From Clostridia bacterium (GTDB lineage Bacteria; Bacillota; Clostridia; Oscillospirales; CAG-382): 7,265 nucleotides of DNA. Below the pieces are notes generated by a model. It ran no database searches, was not told where the DNA came from, and worked only from the letters and a program-made list of their open reading frames with translations. The DNA lies in assembly GCA_017397605.1 (NCBI GenBank), contig JAFQII010000286.1, forward strand, positions 1 through 7,265, given 5' to 3'. Of this stretch, positions 5,872 to 7,265 are shown in pieces. Both the position numbers and the translations under genes were made by a program. Within the stretch, counting starts at the first letter, position 1, and every line of letters begins with the position of its first letter.

Positions 5872-6996
5872 ATGAGCATCACGATCAAGCAAGTTTTGAC
5901 CAAAAAAGATCTGCGGCGCTGGGTGGAGTTTCCCAACCGCCTGTATCGGGACAATCCGTATTATGTGCCCTTTTTGGCGTCCGATGAGATTGAGACGTTT
6001 TCGGCAGATAAAAATCCCGCGTATGCATTTTGTGAGACCCGGCTGTTTTTGGCGTACAGAGACGGCGAGATCGTCGGACGCATTGCAGGCTTGATCAATC
6101 ATGCATATAACAAAAAATGGAACAAAAACGCGATCCGCTACACCCGTTTTGACTTTATCGACGACTATGCGGTCTCAGAGGCGTTGTTTGCCGAGGTCGA
6201 AGCGTGGGGCAGGGAAAAAGGCTACACCGAGATCATGGGTCCGATCGGCTTTACCGATATGGATCACGAGGGCATGCTGGTCGAGGGGTTTGAAGAATTT
6301 AACATGTCCATCACGTTCTACAACCATCCGTATTATTCGGATCATATGGAGCGTCTGGGCTTGCAAAAGGACATCGACTGGGTGGAGCACCGCATCAGCG
6401 TTCCCGATCATATCGATCCGCGCATCGAGCGTGTCGCATCGCATATCATGCGCAAAAAAGGCTTTGCCGTCACGATGTATACCAAGCGCAAGGATCTATA
6501 CGTGGATGCATTTGAGGCGTTTGAGGTGATTGACGTCGCATTTTCCAAGTTGTATGGAACGGTTCCGCTGACGCCGGAGGTGATCAGGCATGCGATCGAC
6601 AGTTATATTCCGCTGGTCAATCTGGACTATATCTGTTCGGTCAAGGACACCGAGGGAAAGATCGTCGGCTTTGGCGCGCTGATCCCATCGATTGCAAAAG
6701 CGCTCAAACGATCGGACGGAAAGATGCTCCCGTTTGGGATCTTTCGTCTTTTGCGCGCGCTCAAGGGCAAAAACGATACGCTGGAGATGTTTTTTGTCGC
6801 GGTTGAGCCCAAGTATCAGATGCAGGGCGTGCCCGCGATCATTATGAGCGCGCTGTTGCCGAAATTGATTGAGAACGGCGTGCGCTATTGCGAAACGGGT
6901 CCCCAGCTTGAGACCAACGGTGCCGTGCAGAGCATGTGGACGTATTTTGAAAAGCGTCAGCACCGACGCCGCCGCTGCTATATCAAAACACTATAA
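5872..6996 (+). CDS. Conserved GNAT-superfamily protein of about 374 residues
   Basis: Long acyltransferase-fold protein. The N-terminal part has 'FPNRLYRDNPYYVPFL' (20-35) and 'RLFLAYRDGEIVGRIAGLINHAYN' (57-80), a GNAT-like strand pair, then 'IMGPIGFTDMDHEGMLVEGF' (121-140). The C-terminal part has 'YICSVKDTEGKIVGFGALIPS' (253-273), 'MFFVAVEPKYQMQGVPAII' (306-324) with a weak acetyl-CoA loop Q316-M-Q-G319, and the ending 'LETNGAVQSMWTYFEKRQHRRRRCY'. The N-terminal start, both GNAT-like segments and the basic RQH(K/R)RRRC tail fit a conserved family I recognise from clostridia, related as I recall to E. coli YghO. Substrate unknown. The protein looks full length, with no signal peptide. The ATG at 5872 has AGAAGG 6 nt upstream; the open frame reaches a TTG at 5821, but that lies inside the promoter. 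It is a single-gene unit ended by the terminator at 7005. Confidence 0.92.
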   Translation: MSITIKQVLTKKDLRRWVEFPNRLYRDNPYYVPFLASDEIETFSADKNPAYAFCETRLFLAYRDGEIVGRIAGLINHAYNKKWNKNAIRYTRFDFIDDYAVSEALFAEVEAWGREKGYTEIMGPIGFTDMDHEGMLVEGFEEFNMSITFYNHPYYSDHMERLGLQKDIDWVEHRISVPDHIDPRIERVASHIMRKKGFAVTMYTKRKDLYVDAFEAFEVIDVAFSKLYGTVPLTPEVIRHAIDSYIPLVNLDYICSVKDTEGKIVGFGALIPSIAKALKRSDGKMLPFGIFRLLRALKGKNDTLEMFFVAVEPKYQMQGVPAIIMSALLPKLIENGVRYCETGPQLETNGAVQSMWTYFEKRQHRRRRCYIKTL

Positions 6997-7004
6997 CCGA
7001 TACG

Positions 7005-7032
7005 GGGGGCTGAGCAAATCGGCCCTCTTTTT
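7005..7032 (+). terminator. Intrinsic terminator of the 374-aa GNAT gene
   Basis: GGGGGCTGA pairs with TCGGCCCTC (9 bp, two G-U) around GCAAA and is followed by TTTTT (7028-7032). It starts 8 nt after the stop codon. The T-run overlaps the stop codon of the convergent helix-turn-helix gene by two bases. The minus strand has no U-run here. Confidence 0.88.
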
Positions 7033-7219
7033 AGTTGCAGGACAAAAGGGGAAAGAACGAGAGCTGCTGCCAATTGGCGCAAGACAAATTCTGCGTGCTT
7101 TCGGGAATGATCCATCTGCCGCTTTTTTTATAAGCGCCTTGGTAGTAACCTTTTCTGCAGTGTGCGCGTACGGTGCTTTTGCTGATGCATTTGCGAGAGG
7201 AAATCGTCTTGACTGTCAT
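7031..7219 (-). CDS. Small excisionase/MerR-like helix-turn-helix protein
   Basis: 62 residues. The first 41 align without gaps to the HTH_17 / excisionase-type pattern: 'MTVKTISSRKCISKSTVR' matches 'LTVEEAAELLGVSRSTVY', then 'AHCRKGYYQGAYKKSGRWIIPES' forms the wing with its G-R-W-I-I-P landmark. It should bind DNA. Proteins this small are usually excisionases, phage or plasmid regulators, or directionality factors, but no integrase or attachment site is visible here. The tail (42-62) looks unstructured. ATG 7219 is supported by AAAAAGGA 10 nt upstream and by the domain beginning there. The frame stays open to the right edge, so a longer protein cannot be excluded. It converges on the GNAT gene, and no terminator of its own is visible. 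Confidence 0.6.
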   Translation of the reverse strand: MTVKTISSRKCISKSTVRAHCRKGYYQGAYKKSGRWIIPESTQNLSCANWQQLSFFPLLSCN

Positions 7220-7246
7220 GGTGGTGGCGTCCTTTTTCGTTTCTTT

Positions 7247-7261
7247 GTATCTTGATGATAC
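7247..7261. promoter_or_regulatory. Inverted repeat and possible -10 box before the helix-turn-helix gene
   Basis: GTATC, a 5-nt centre, then GATAC. On the minus strand the sequence GGTATCAT (7255-7262) contains TATCAT, a good -10 about 35 nt before the start at 7219. The -35 would be at or beyond the window edge. The same 8 bases, GGTATCAT, form the -10 region of the DUF4855 lipoprotein promoter. Confidence 0.35.
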
Positions 7262-7265
7262 CGCA

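Noticed and set aside
6869..7255. 128-codon plus-strand frame across the end of the GNAT gene
   Set aside because: It overlaps the GNAT C-terminus in another frame, runs through the terminator and lacks a ribosome binding site.

Overview
The window looks like chromosomal DNA from a Bacillota bacterium of the class Clostridia, probably an uncultured gut-type lineage. This is inferred from AAGGAGG-type ribosome binding sites, sigma-A promoters with extended TG -10 elements, short lipoprotein signal peptides, and two conserved protein families I associate with clostridia. No RNA genes, insertion sequences or CRISPR arrays were seen.

Layout. The left 1.47 kb is a minus-strand lipoprotein gene that runs off the left edge. 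It encodes a secreted parallel beta-helix protein with two copies of the same beta-helix entry module and a possible dockerin-like calcium loop between them. A divergent intergenic region (1470-1639) carries a promoter for each side and leads into a plus-strand GNAT acetyltransferase (1640-2410). That gene converges on a large minus-strand lipoprotein gene (2499-5120), and a perfect 17-bp hairpin lies between them. The large lipoprotein has two discoidin-like (F5/8 type C) beta-sandwich domains, a DUF4855 domain that reads as an eight-stranded glycosidase-like barrel, and a C-terminal cadherin/Big_9-like domain. Its promoter has an 18-bp palindrome over the -10 element.

Right part. Tandem terminators (5207-5259) end a minus-strand gene (5270-5704) for a small alpha-helical, probably ferritin-like (DUF2383-type) protein. 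A strong sigma-A promoter then drives a 374-aa GNAT-superfamily protein (5872-6996) that ends at a clean terminator. A 62-aa excisionase/MerR-like helix-turn-helix protein converges from the right edge (7031-7219).

How the genes fit together. Apart from the two cell-surface lipoproteins, which look like carbohydrate-binding or carbohydrate-processing proteins, most genes appear to be separate transcription units with their own promoters and terminators. I see no multi-gene defence or biosynthetic system. The most interesting item is the DUF4855 lipoprotein. Its fold can be traced strand by strand, and carboxylates sit where a clan GH-A glycosidase would have them. All functional statements are from reading the sequence; no database search was possible.
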